DNA of 64,000 bases, taken from Hyphomicrobiales bacterium (GTDB lineage Bacteria; Pseudomonadota; Alphaproteobacteria; Rhizobiales; Xanthobacteraceae). Numbering within the stretch: the stretch's first letter is position 1; every line of letters starts with the position of its first letter. A program made the position numbers and the translations under genes. This document shows, piece after piece, positions 8,481 through 16,302 of this stretch. The notes beneath the pieces were generated by a model. It was not told the DNA's origin. It saw only the letters and a program-made list of their open reading frames with translations, and ran no database searches. Location: NCBI GenBank assembly GCA_009377755.1, contig WHTM01000022.1:16029-80028 (forward strand), in the 5' to 3' direction.

Positions 8481-8508
8481 GTAGGGGCGAGGCATGCCTC
8501 GCCCCTAC
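8481..8508. repeat. 28-bp perfect palindrome with GTAG ends
   Basis: Bases 8481-8508 are a perfect palindrome; the half-site is GTAGGGGCGAGGCA. A second inverted repeat, GGCCCC/GGGGCC, lies just before it (8462-8476). The GTAG foot is characteristic of REP sequences. It occupies most of the gap between gp35 and the acyl-carrier-like gene and is probably a chromosomal repeat that entered the prophage. Confidence 0.75.
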
Positions 8509-8541
8509 CGCACAACACGGTCAGAGGATTCATCGGTCCCG

Positions 8542-8775
8542 ATGCACGTCGCCGCGGTCGCCCGCAACATCATCGCCAGCCAGCTGCGCGTCCCCGCGGA
8601 GCGGGTGACCGATGACGCGCGCTGGGGCGAGGACCTCGGCGCCGACGAGCTGGAGCGCGTCGAGGTGGTGATGGCGATCGAGCAGGCGTTCCACGTCGAC
8701 ATCGACGACGCGGCGATCGAGAGCTTCGCCACCGTCGGCGACCTGCTGCGCTGGCTCGGGCATCGGGTGCAGTGA
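8542..8775 (+). CDS. Acyl-carrier-like protein lacking the carrier serine
   Basis: This 77-residue protein aligns along its whole length with acyl carrier proteins: the helix II signature reads DLGADELERVEVVMAIEQAF (31-50), where E. coli ACP has [20 protein letters not shown]. The serine that carries phosphopantetheine is glutamate here (E36), so it should not be loadable. It starts at ATG 8542; an upstream ATG lies in a palindrome and is rejected. It is the gene just before gp36, with ATGA overlap, so it is translated with the phage head genes. A structural or host-interaction role is inferred; function unknown. Confidence 0.75.
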   Translation: MHVAAVARNIIASQLRVPAERVTDDARWGEDLGADELERVEVVMAIEQAFHVDIDDAAIESFATVGDLLRWLGHRVQ

Positions 8776-9203
8776 TGCCTTACGCCACGCTTGAGCAGCT
8801 CACCGACCGCTTCGGCGAGTCGATGCTGATCGAGTTGACCGACCGCGCCGAGCCGCCGGCGGGCGCGATCGACCAGGACGTGATCGACCGCGCGCTCGCC
8901 GACGCCGATGCGCTGATCGACGGCTATCTCAAGGGCCGCTACCTGCTGCCGCTCTCGGCCACCCCGCCGCTGGTCACGGATCTCGCGCTGGCGATCGCCG
9001 GCTACAAGCTGCACCGCAACGTCGCCTCGGAGAAAATCCGCAAGGACTACGAGGACGCGCTCAAGACCCTGCGCGACATCGCCGCCGGCACCGTGCGGCT
9101 CGACCTCGCCGGCGCCGAGCCGGAAGCGAGCGGCGCGAGCGGCGTGCAGTTTTCCGACCGCGAGCGCGACATGACGCCGGACAATCTGAAAGGCTTCGTG
9201 TGA
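8775..9203 (+). CDS. Mu-like gp36 (DUF1320) head-tail connector
   Basis: A 142-residue DUF1320 protein with the usual N-terminal YATLEQLTDRFGESMLIELTDR, the helical LADADALIDGYLKGRYLLPL block and VTDLALAIAGYKLHR. These proteins resemble head-completion/adaptor proteins of other tailed phages. ATG 8775 overlaps the preceding TGA; a GTG one codon earlier is less likely. It is followed with overlap by the gpG homologue. Confidence 0.85.
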   Translation: MPYATLEQLTDRFGESMLIELTDRAEPPAGAIDQDVIDRALADADALIDGYLKGRYLLPLSATPPLVTDLALAIAGYKLHRNVASEKIRKDYEDALKTLRDIAAGTVRLDLAGAEPEASGASGVQFSDRERDMTPDNLKGFV

Positions 9204-9706
9204 TGGCCGCCGAAGGGGTCCGCATCCGCGTCGACGCCGAGGCCGCGCTGCGCGACCTTGGGCGCATGATGGCGCGCGCGGAAAAGCCGCGCGGCATGTT
9301 CGACGCGATCGGCGCCTCGCTCGTCACCTCCACGCAGATGCACTTCGAGCGCGGCACAGGTCCGGACGGCTCGCCCTGGCCGCCGTCGCTGCGCGCGCTC
9401 ACCGAGGGCGGCAAGACGCTGATCGACAGCGCCATCCTGATGCAGTCGATCACCTTCGTTGCGTCGGACACCGGCGTCGAGGTCGGCACCAACATCCTGT
9501 ACGCCGCCGTGCACCAGTTCGGCGCCACCATCCAGGCCAAGACCGACCAGGGCCTGCGCTTCAAGGTCGGCGACCAGTGGGTGCGCAAGGACTCGGTGAC
9601 GATCCCGGCACGGCCGTTCCTCGGCCTCGACGACGCCGACAGCGCCGAGATCGTGCACATCGCCGAGGACTGGCTCGCCGGCGAGGAGCGGGGCCGGCCG
9701 TCATGA
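9203..9706 (+). CDS. Virion morphogenesis protein, Mu gpG type
   Basis: This 167-residue protein belongs to the phage virion-morphogenesis family (PF05069, Mu gpG / P2 S-like tail completion). Family marks are MHFERGTGPDGSPWPPS, LIDSAILMQSITF, the GTNILYAAVHQFGATIQ block and IPARPFLGLDDAD. It acts at the head-tail joint. It overlaps genes on both sides; ATG 9203 overlaps the previous TGA. Confidence 0.88.
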   Translation: MAAEGVRIRVDAEAALRDLGRMMARAEKPRGMFDAIGASLVTSTQMHFERGTGPDGSPWPPSLRALTEGGKTLIDSAILMQSITFVASDTGVEVGTNILYAAVHQFGATIQAKTDQGLRFKVGDQWVRKDSVTIPARPFLGLDDADSAEIVHIAEDWLAGEERGRPS

Positions 9707-10143
9707 TCAGCATGTCCGACGTCCGCGCCCGCATCGACGCCAACGTCGCGCCGCTTGCCGGCCGCGTCGAGGAGGTGGCCGACCTGGCCGAGCTGGTGGC
9801 GCGCAAGGCGCTGCCGCAGCGCTCGCCGATGGCCTACGTGATCCCGCTCGGCTTCAACGCCGGGGCGTCGATGGACGCCACGGGCGCGCACATGCAGGTG
9901 CTCGACCAGGCGGTCGGCGTGGTGCTCTACGTCGAAGCCTCCGGCGATCCGAAGGCCAAGCGCGCGCTCGCCACCATCGACACGCTGGAGGCCGCGCTGC
10001 TCGCCGGCGTCTGCGGCTGGGTGCCGGCCGGCGCGATCGACGCGGTGCGCGCGGTGCGCGGCAGGCTCGTCTCCGTCACCGCCGGCGCCGTGCTCTACCA
10101 GATCGACCTCGCCCTCCAGACCCAGCTGAGGATCACGACATGA
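9703..10143 (+). CDS. DUF1834-like protein, likely tail terminator
   Basis: A 146-residue protein at the gp37 position. It has the pattern of tail-terminator proteins of siphovirus-tailed Mu-like phages: a helical start (VRARIDANVAPLAGRVEEVADLAEL), then beta strands with VLYVEASGDPKAKRALATIDTLEAALLAGVCGWVP. The start is the ATG overlapping the upstream TGA. The role as the protein that stops tail-tube growth is inferred from position and size. Confidence 0.7.
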   Translation: MISMSDVRARIDANVAPLAGRVEEVADLAELVARKALPQRSPMAYVIPLGFNAGASMDATGAHMQVLDQAVGVVLYVEASGDPKAKRALATIDTLEAALLAGVCGWVPAGAIDAVRAVRGRLVSVTAGAVLYQIDLALQTQLRITT

Positions 10144-10319
10144 CGAGCAAGCCATCGCAGGGCGGCAGCTACATCCGCCGCGAGGACGGCACGCTGGAGC
10201 GGGTCGAGTCCACGCAACCCGCCGAGCGCGGTCGTAAGACCGGCGCAGCGGCGCCCGCCGCGCGCCCCGGCAAGCCGCCGGCGCCGAAGCGCGTGAGCAA
10301 GGAGAACGACCATGGCTGA
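10140..10319 (+). CDS. Small phage protein (gp38-like, 59 aa)
   Basis: This gene is read in the gap between the terminator and tube genes. It overlaps both: ATG in ATGA at 10140, and its TGA at 10317-10319 lies inside the tube gene. The protein begins MTSKPSQGGSYIRREDGTLERVE and then becomes proline/alanine/lysine-rich. Small proteins with the same GGSYIR..DG.L.RVE opening occur here in related Mu-like phages. It also carries the AAGGAG ribosome site for the tube gene. Function unknown. Confidence 0.65.
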   Translation: MTSKPSQGGSYIRREDGTLERVESTQPAERGRKTGAAAPAARPGKPPAPKRVSKENDHG

Positions 10320-11244
10320 GGCGCTGCGCTGGAAATCCAAGGTTCTGCTTGCCAAGATCGAGACCGTCTACGGCACCGACCCGACGCCGACGGAAGCAAT
10401 CCTTGCCAAGAACGTGGTGTGCCAGCCAATGGAGGGCGAGGACGTCGCGCGCGACATCGAGCGGCCGTTCCGCGGGGCGCAGGAAATGTTCGCGGTCGGC
10501 CTGCGCGCGGTGCTGGAATTCGACGTCGAGCTGGTCGGCTCCGGCACCGCCGGCACCGCGCCGGCGTGGTCCGCGATCGCGCGCTCCTGCGGCCTGGCCG
10601 AGGTGGTGACGCCGCTGACCGACGTCGTCTACAGCCCGATCTCGTCGGCCTATGAATCCACGACGCTCTACTTCTGGATCGGCGGCAACAAGCAGGCGAT
10701 CGTCGGCTGCCGCGGCACGGCGGTGGTCAACGTCAACGCGCAGGAAATCCCGACCATCCGCTTCACGCTCACCGGGCTGTGGGCGAAGCCGGCGCTGCAA
10801 GCGACGCCGGCGATCGACCTCGCCGCGTTCAAGACGCCGCTGGTGGCGACCGACGCCAACACGCCCGTCATGACCGTGGGCGGCGCTTCGCTGGTGACGC
10901 GCTCGTTCAGCTTCAATCTCGCCAATGACGTGCAGCCGCGGCTGCTGCTCGGCCGCGAGGAGATCACGATCGTCGATTCCAACGAGGAGATCACCGCCAC
11001 GGTCGAGGCGGTGGCGCTCGCGACCTTCGACCCGTTCGACAAGGCGAATGCGCTGGCGACCGTGGCGGTGGCGGTGACGCACGACACGCGCGCCGGGCAC
11101 ATCGTGGCGATCGCGGCGCCGACCTGCTCGGTGCGCCGCCCGCAGGGCTACGAGAATGACCAGGGCGTGCTGATGTGGCCGCTGCGGCTCGCGCCGCTGC
11201 CGAGCGACACGGGCGACGACCAGTTCTCGATCACGCTGACGTAG
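10312..11244 (+). CDS. Major tail tube protein (Phage_tube_2 type)
   Basis: A 310-residue protein with the tail-tube pattern: MAEALRWKSKVLLAKIETVYGTDPTPT at the N-terminus, then repeated beta-rich segments (PFRGAQEMFAVGLRAVLEF, TTLYFWIGGNKQAIVGCRGT, IPTIRFTLTGLW). It should polymerise as rings into the non-contractile tube. Its neighbours, chaperones and tape measure directly downstream, support this. A sheath gene is absent, so the tail is siphovirus-like. Confidence 0.88.
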   Translation: MAEALRWKSKVLLAKIETVYGTDPTPTEAILAKNVVCQPMEGEDVARDIERPFRGAQEMFAVGLRAVLEFDVELVGSGTAGTAPAWSAIARSCGLAEVVTPLTDVVYSPISSAYESTTLYFWIGGNKQAIVGCRGTAVVNVNAQEIPTIRFTLTGLWAKPALQATPAIDLAAFKTPLVATDANTPVMTVGGASLVTRSFSFNLANDVQPRLLLGREEITIVDSNEEITATVEAVALATFDPFDKANALATVAVAVTHDTRAGHIVAIAAPTCSVRRPQGYENDQGVLMWPLRLAPLPSDTGDDQFSITLT

Positions 11245-11322
11245 CGTGGGTTGAGCGGAGCGAAACCCACGAGGCGCACGCCAAGACGATGATGGGTTTC
11301 GCTCCGCTCAACCCATCCTACG
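11241..11322. repeat. REPIN: two inverted REP sequences
   Basis: Two copies of a GTAG-footed hairpin face each other. The first is GTGGGTTGAGCGGAGCGAAA-CCCAC at 11246-11270, preceded by GTAGC. The second is its inverted near-copy at 11293-11322, ending in CCTAC. This is the arrangement of a REPIN, a mobile unit moved by RAYT transposases. It fills the gap between the tube gene and the chaperone gene and is chromosomal in style. Confidence 0.8.
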
Positions 11323-11356
11323 AAGAATCGATAACCACCGATCGAAGGAGCTTCGA

Positions 11357-11689
11357 ATGGCTTTCAACGTCACCGCCAATCCGACCTTCACGCACCCGGT
11401 CGAGGTGTTCGTGCCCGCGGACGGCGGGCACCGCAAGGAGACGTTCAAGGCGACCTTCCGGGTGCTGGATACCGACGAGCTCGGCAGCTTCAACCTCGAC
11501 GATCCGGCCTCCGCGCGCGCCTTTCTGGTCGCGGTGATCCAATCGCTGAGCGACCTGGTCGACGACGACAACAAGCCGGTCCCGTACTCGGACGCGCTGC
11601 GCGACCAGATGCTGCGCCTGTCCTACGTGCGGCTGGCGCTGGCGCGGACCTACATCGAAGCGGTCACCAAGGCGCGCGCGGGAAACTGA
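11357..11689 (+). CDS. Tail assembly chaperone G-like protein
   Basis: A 110-residue protein directly upstream of the tape measure region. It has a beta-rich N-terminus (FNVTANPTFTHPVEVFVPADGG) and a helical C-terminus, as in lambda gpG-type chaperones that coat the tape measure during tail assembly. GAAGGAG lies 8 bases before the ATG. Its last two codons, GGA AAC, form part of a slippery heptamer right before the TGA stop, so a fraction of ribosomes should shift into the next frame and make a longer G-T fusion. Confidence 0.8.
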   Translation: MAFNVTANPTFTHPVEVFVPADGGHRKETFKATFRVLDTDELGSFNLDDPASARAFLVAVIQSLSDLVDDDNKPVPYSDALRDQMLRLSYVRLALARTYIEAVTKARAGN

Positions 11690-11722
11690 CATGGGCCGCC
11701 CGGCGCTGGGCGGATGGCGGCC
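11680..11722 (+). promoter_or_regulatory. Programmed -1 frameshift site (G/GT)
   Basis: The heptamer G GGA AAC (11680-11686) fits X XXY YYZ in the G frame and is followed at once by TGA. Lambda uses the near-identical GGGAAAG at the same gene junction. Downstream, GGCCGCC (11694-11700) can pair with GGCGGCC (11716-11722), and inside it CCGCCC with GGGCGG (11696-11713), giving a strong stimulatory hairpin 7-9 bases past the slip site. The -1 frame is open from well upstream to 12072. Confidence 0.8.
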
Positions 11723-12072
11723 TGATCAGCGAGCCCGAGCCGGAGGCGGTGCGCGACGCGCGCCGTTTCGATCTGCCGGAGGAGGCGGTCGAGGCGATCC
11801 GGGCGGCGCTGACGCCGGCCGACGCGGACGAGGGCGTTTGGCCGGAGAATGTCGCGATCGTCGCGGCCTTCCTCACCGTCGCGTCGCAGTGGCGCACGAC
11901 GGCGATCGGCGGCGGCATGGAGCCGATGCGGATGCTGTGGATCGGCCTCGACTATGCGGGGGCGAAGGTTGGGATCGAGGCGGCCGGAATGACCATCACG
12001 CCGGAATTGTGGAACGGCCTGCAAGTCATGGAAGCGGCAGCGCGTGACGCGCTGAACGGTGTCCGGGAATGA
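11686..12072 (+). CDS. T-part of tail chaperone (DUF1799-like), made by -1 frameshift
   Basis: After the shift, reading continues LTWAARRWADGGLISEPEPEAV and then through RRFDLPEEAVEAIRAAL...GGMEPMRMLWIGLDYAGAKVG to the stop at 12070-12072, 128 residues. The total fusion would be 238 residues. No ATG opens this frame; the first candidate start is a GTG at 11749 without a ribosome site, which would drop the conserved tryptophan-rich start. The central part resembles DUF1799 proteins found before tape measures. The stop overlaps the tape measure ATG. Confidence 0.75.
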   Translation: MTWAARRWADGGLISEPEPEAVRDARRFDLPEEAVEAIRAALTPADADEGVWPENVAIVAAFLTVASQWRTTAIGGGMEPMRMLWIGLDYAGAKVGIEAAGMTITPELWNGLQVMEAAARDALNGVRE

Positions 12073-14318
12073 CGCTGCGGCTCTCGCTGATCATCGAAGG
12101 CGACGCCGGCGAGGCCAAGGCGGCGCTCGACGACGTCAAGCGCGGGCTGGAAGGCACGCGCGGCGCGGGCGAGCGCACCACGCGCGACGTGCAGCGCGGC
12201 TTTGCCGGCATGCGCGGACCGATCGACGCGGCGCGCGGCTCGCTCGCGCAGTTCCGCGTGCTGCTCACCTCCATTGCGGCCGGCGCGCTCACGCTGTTCC
12301 TCAAGCGCGCGAGCGACATCGGCGGCGAGATCGACGACACCGCGAAGGCGCTCGGCATCGCCATTGGCAAGCTGCAGGAGTACCGGCACGCGGCGCTGCT
12401 CGCCGGCGTGAGCCAGGCCGAGCTCGACACCGCGCTGCAATTCTTCTCCAAGTCGCTCGGCGACAATTCCAGCCAGGTGACCGGCTTCCACAAGGCGCTG
12501 GGCCAGCTCGGCCTGCGCATGGAACACCTCAAGGGCCTCGGCTTCGACAAGAGCCTGGAGCTGGTGTCGGACCGGCTGTCGCGCGTCACCGACACCACCG
12601 AGCGCAACAACATCGCGTTCGAGTTGTTCTCGCGCACCGGCATCAAGGCGATCAATTTCTTGGCCGTCGGCTCCGCGGAGATGGCCAAGCTCGCGGCCGA
12701 GGCGCGCAAGCTCGGCCTGATCATCTCCGACGAGACCATCCGCCAGGCGGCGCAGGCCGGCGACGAGTTCGACCGGATCGGCGGCGCCGCGCGCGTCGCC
12801 GGCGTCAACATCGCAGCCGGCTTTCTGCCGGCGCTGACCTCGATTCGCCAGCTCGTGACCGACCCCGGATTCCAGTCGGGCCTCAAGAACGTCGCCGGCG
12901 GGATCGCCGACATCGTCAAGTTCGCCGTCGAGCACAAGAGCGAGATGCAGGTCGTCGCCGCGATGCTGGGCGGCGCGCTGTTGCTGCGCGGTTTCGGTGC
13001 GCGCGGGATGCTGGCCGGAGCCGCGGGCGGCGGGATCGCGGCCGTGATCGCTCAGCTGACGGGCGTCAAGGAAGAGGCGCAGGCCGCGAAAGCGAGCGTC
13101 GCCGACCTGGAGAAGGAACTCGCCACGCTGCGGTTCCACGAGCGGCGGCTGGTCGCCGGGATCAGCGCGGCAAACGCCTCGCCGGACAACGTCACCGCCT
13201 GGACGCGCGAGCTGGAACAGACGCGCGCGCGCATCGCCGAGGTTCGCAAAGAACTCGCCGCGCCGCTGCAGGTGACGGTCCGGCCAAGCGGCGGCGTGAA
13301 GCTGTTCCCCGAGATCGACCAGGCGGTGCGCGATCTCAAGCTGCAGCGGATGACGCTCGACGGCGAGTTCAAGGGTTTCGCCGACGGATACGCCCAACTG
13401 CTCAAGTCGCTCAACCTCACCGGGGTCGATGTGTCGGCGGTGATGTCCGGCGGCGTGGGCAGGCTCACCGGCCAGTTCCGTGAGCTGCACGGCGAGCTGG
13501 CGCGCCTGCAGGGCGCGCAGATGCGCCTCGACCTGGAGACGCCGGTCGAGCGGATGAACCGCGAGCTGGAGAAGGCCAACGCGCTGCTGGCGCAAGGCGC
13601 GATCAGCCAGGAGACGTTGAACCGCAAGGTCATGAGCCTGCAATTCCCGCAGCTCACGCAGATGACCAACGATCTTTCGAACTTCACCGGGCAGATCGAC
13701 CAGGCCGCGGTCGGCTCGATCAACAGCATGACATCGGCGCTCGCCGATTGGGCGACGGGGACGAAGTCGGCCGGCGATGCGTTCCGCAGCCTCGGCGCGA
13801 GCGTGACCCGCATCATCGCCGAGATGGTCATCCGCATGCTGGTGGCGGCGACCATCGGCCGCCTGCTGCAGAGCGTGCTCGGCGGTATTTTCGGCGGGTT
13901 CGGCGGCGCGATCGGCGGCGGCAATATCGGCAATCCGACCAAGCTCGGCGGCTTCTACGACAAGGGTGGCTACACCGGCGACGCCGCGCGCCAGAGGATC
14001 GCAGACTTCGTGCACGGGCAGGAGTTCGTGGTCAACGCGGCGGCCACGGCGCGGCACCGGAACCTGCTGGAGGCCGTCAACGACAACCGGCTGCCCGGCT
14101 ATCGCGACGGCGGATTCGTCATGCCGCCGCCGTTCGGATCGTCGGGCGCGAACGTCACGCAGCGATCGCTGACATCCGGGCTCGGCGGCTTCGGCGCGCC
14201 GGTCGTGAACAACTACTGGTACATCGAGACGCCGAGCCCGCGCGCGTTCGAGCAGGACCGGGCGGCGGCGATCCGCGGCGGCAATCGTCTGATGGGGAGG
14301 TCGTCGCGCTATGCCTGA
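12069..14318 (+). CDS. Tail tape measure protein
   Basis: A 749-residue protein that sets tail length and lies inside the tube until DNA injection. It begins LRLSLIIEGDAGEAKAALDDVKRGL, is rich in alanine, glutamate and lysine helices, and has hydrophobic segments (LTSIAAGALTLFL near 80, and MLVAATIGRLLQSVLGGIFGGFGGAIGG near 600) expected of a tape measure that meets the inner membrane. The C-terminal part (FVHGQEFVVNAAATARHRNLLEAVN) is typical of phage tape measures. Start overlaps the upstream TGA. Confidence 0.92.
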   Translation: MTLRLSLIIEGDAGEAKAALDDVKRGLEGTRGAGERTTRDVQRGFAGMRGPIDAARGSLAQFRVLLTSIAAGALTLFLKRASDIGGEIDDTAKALGIAIGKLQEYRHAALLAGVSQAELDTALQFFSKSLGDNSSQVTGFHKALGQLGLRMEHLKGLGFDKSLELVSDRLSRVTDTTERNNIAFELFSRTGIKAINFLAVGSAEMAKLAAEARKLGLIISDETIRQAAQAGDEFDRIGGAARVAGVNIAAGFLPALTSIRQLVTDPGFQSGLKNVAGGIADIVKFAVEHKSEMQVVAAMLGGALLLRGFGARGMLAGAAGGGIAAVIAQLTGVKEEAQAAKASVADLEKELATLRFHERRLVAGISAANASPDNVTAWTRELEQTRARIAEVRKELAAPLQVTVRPSGGVKLFPEIDQAVRDLKLQRMTLDGEFKGFADGYAQLLKSLNLTGVDVSAVMSGGVGRLTGQFRELHGELARLQGAQMRLDLETPVERMNRELEKANALLAQGAISQETLNRKVMSLQFPQLTQMTNDLSNFTGQIDQAAVGSINSMTSALADWATGTKSAGDAFRSLGASVTRIIAEMVIRMLVAATIGRLLQSVLGGIFGGFGGAIGGGNIGNPTKLGGFYDKGGYTGDAARQRIADFVHGQEFVVNAAATARHRNLLEAVNDNRLPGYRDGGFVMPPPFGSSGANVTQRSLTSGLGGFGAPVVNNYWYIETPSPRAFEQDRAAAIRGGNRLMGRSSRYA

Positions 14319-14952
14319 CACCTCGTTCATGGACGACGTGATCTTCCCGGTGACGATCTCCTGGGGCTCGATGGGAGGCCCCGACTGGCTGGTCGACATC
14401 GTCGAGCTGGGCTCGGGCCACGAGGAGCGCAACACGTCGCGCAGCCAGCCGACGCGCATCTACGACGCCAAATACGGCGTGCGCACGCACGACGAGCTGC
14501 ACAAAATCTTAAGCCTCTACCATGTCGCCATGGGACCGACGCGCGGCTTCCGCCTGCTCGACTGGACCGACTACAAGAGCTGCCCGCCGCAGCAGCAGCA
14601 CGCCGCCGACGACCAGGTGCTCGGCACCGGCGACGGCGCGGCCACGGTGTTCCTGCTCAACAAGGTCTATGCGGTCGGCGCGCACAGCCACACGCGCCGC
14701 ATTCAAAAGCCGTTCGAAGTGCTGGTCGCCGTCGACGGCACGCCGATCGGCACCGGCTTCACCGTCGACATGGCGCTGGGCAAGGTCGCCTTCGACGCGG
14801 CGCCGGGCGTGGGCGAGGTGCTGACCTGGGGCGGCAAGCATCATGTGCCGGCGCGGTTCAACGGCAAGCTCGACCAGGTCGCCGTGCGTGGGCCGATCGG
14901 CGACATCCCGGCGATCCTGCTCAAGGAGCTGCTGGTCAAGGAGGTGCCATGA
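14311..14952 (+). CDS. Tail protein, DUF2460 / GTA orfg12-like (distal tail)
   Basis: This 213-residue protein matches the TIGR02217/DUF2460 family: DVIFPVTISWGSMGGPDWLVDIV, then GHEERNTSRSQPTRIYDAKYGVR and GPTRGFRLLDWTDYKS. In gene transfer agents this is the distal tail (Dit-like) ring joining the tube to the baseplate. It overlaps the tape measure end by 8 bases and the next gene by 4. Confidence 0.9.
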   Translation: MPDTSFMDDVIFPVTISWGSMGGPDWLVDIVELGSGHEERNTSRSQPTRIYDAKYGVRTHDELHKILSLYHVAMGPTRGFRLLDWTDYKSCPPQQQHAADDQVLGTGDGAATVFLLNKVYAVGAHSHTRRIQKPFEVLVAVDGTPIGTGFTVDMALGKVAFDAAPGVGEVLTWGGKHHVPARFNGKLDQVAVRGPIGDIPAILLKELLVKEVP

Positions 14953-15848
14953 AGACGCTGCCCGCAGGACTCGACGCTGCGCTGGCGAGCGGCGTCACGA
15001 CGCTGTGCCATTGCTGGAAGCTGACGCGCAGCGACGGCGCCGTGCGCGGCTTCACCGACCATGACCGGGACCTCGCATTCGACGGCGTCACCTTCGAGGC
15101 CGGGAGCGGGTTCGCGGCCTCGCCCTATACCGCGACGCTCGGCCTGTCCGTCGACACCATGGACGCGCGCGGGCCGCTCGCCGAGGAGGCGTTGACCGAA
15201 GCCGATCTCGCGCGCGGGCTGTGGGACAATGCGCAGCTTGTCGTCTACCGGGTCGACTGGGGCGATGTCGCGAACCGCGTCGTGGTGGTGGCCGGCGTCG
15301 TCGGCGAGGTGATGCGGCAGGGGGCTGAGTTCACGGCGGAGCTGCGCGGGCTGCAGCACGCGCTCAACCAGGACTACGGCCGCACCTATTCGGCGACGTG
15401 CAACGCCGACCTCGGCGACGCCCGCTGCACCATCGATATCGATCTTCCGCAATTCAAAGGCGCCGGCACGGTGACCTCGGCGCTGTCGCGCCGGGTGCTG
15501 CGCGCCTCGGGCCTGGGCGCCTTCGAAAGTGGCTGGTTCCAGCGCGGGCTGTTGACCTGGGCCACCGGCGCCAACGCGCCGATGCGGATCGAGGTCAAGG
15601 TGCATACGCTCGCCGGCGCGACCGCGACGATCGAACTGTTCGAGGAGATGCCGGCCGACATCGAGAGCGGCGACACGTTCACGGTGACGGCTGGGTGCGA
15701 CAAGACCTTCCAGACCTGCAAGGCGAAGTTCGACAACGCGCTCAATTTCCGCGGCTTCCCGCAGATGCCGGGCAACGACTGGGTGACGTCGTTACCGAAG
15801 CGCGGCGACATTCACGATGGAGGGTCGCTTGCCGGCCTCATCGACTGA
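14949..15848 (+). CDS. Baseplate hub protein, DUF2163 / GTA orfg13-like
   Basis: A 299-residue protein of the TIGR02218 (BR0599) family. Features are CHCWKLTRSDGAVRGFTDHDRDLAFDG-like sequence at the N-terminus and the C-terminal cysteine cluster around CDKTFQTCKAKFDNALNFRGFP with FPQMPGND. In the GTA tail the equivalent is a hub protein and its cysteines can hold an iron-sulfur cluster. It sits in the fixed order DUF2460-DUF2163-NlpC-TIM barrel. Confidence 0.9.
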   Translation: MKTLPAGLDAALASGVTTLCHCWKLTRSDGAVRGFTDHDRDLAFDGVTFEAGSGFAASPYTATLGLSVDTMDARGPLAEEALTEADLARGLWDNAQLVVYRVDWGDVANRVVVVAGVVGEVMRQGAEFTAELRGLQHALNQDYGRTYSATCNADLGDARCTIDIDLPQFKGAGTVTSALSRRVLRASGLGAFESGWFQRGLLTWATGANAPMRIEVKVHTLAGATATIELFEEMPADIESGDTFTVTAGCDKTFQTCKAKFDNALNFRGFPQMPGNDWVTSLPKRGDIHDGGSLAGLID

Positions 15849-16302
15849 CACGACCGCCGCATTGCGCGCTGCTATGGGCGCCACGATCGTCGCCGTAGCG
15901 CGCACTTGGAAGGGCACGCCATACCGGCATCAGGCGTCGCGCAAGGGACTGGGCTGCGACTGCCTCGGTCTGATCCGCGGCGTGTGGCGCGAGCTTGCGG
16001 GCGCGGAGCCCGAGCGGCTTCCGCCCTACACTCCGAGCTGGGCGGAGGACAAGGGGCAGGAGACCATGCGCGATGCCGCCCTGCGGCACATGCGCGAAGT
16101 GCCGGTCGACCGTTTAGAGCCGGGCGACGTGCTGCTGTTTCGTGTGCGGCGCGGGCGCCCCGCCAAGCATGCCGCGATTGCGGTCGATCGCCAGCACATC
16201 ATCCACGCCTATGGCGGGCACGCCGTCGAGGAGACGCCGATCCCGGCCGAATGGCGCGACTGCATCGCCTACGCGTTCGCCTTCCCGTGGGTGCCGGCAT
16301 GA
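15817..16302 (+). CDS. NlpC/P60 tail peptidase, GTA orfg14-like
   Basis: A 161-residue cysteine peptidase, probably the tail enzyme that cuts peptidoglycan during DNA entry. The catalytic region is GLGCDCLGLIRGVW with C49 as likely nucleophile, and histidines H118 (KHAAIAVD) and H130 (IIHAYGG). It overlaps the end of the DUF2163 gene by 32 bases; a start at ATG 15874 or nearby would avoid the overlap but removes nothing conserved, so the N-terminus is uncertain. Confidence 0.88.
   Translation: MEGRLPASSTDTTAALRAAMGATIVAVARTWKGTPYRHQASRKGLGCDCLGLIRGVWRELAGAEPERLPPYTPSWAEDKGQETMRDAALRHMREVPVDRLEPGDVLLFRVRRGRPAKHAAIAVDRQHIIHAYGGHAVEETPIPAEWRDCIAYAFAFPWVPA

Noticed and set aside
8494..8541. Upstream ATG extending the acyl-carrier-like protein
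   Set aside because: The ATG lies at the centre of a perfect palindrome and the added residues have no ACP similarity.
8542..8775. A functional host acyl carrier protein
   Set aside because: The attachment serine is glutamate and the gene is embedded in the phage head operon.
11691..12047. ATG-started frame overlapping the DUF1799-like region
   Set aside because: Composition is arginine/glycine-rich and lacks the helical pattern; the real product is in the -1 frame joined by the slippery site.
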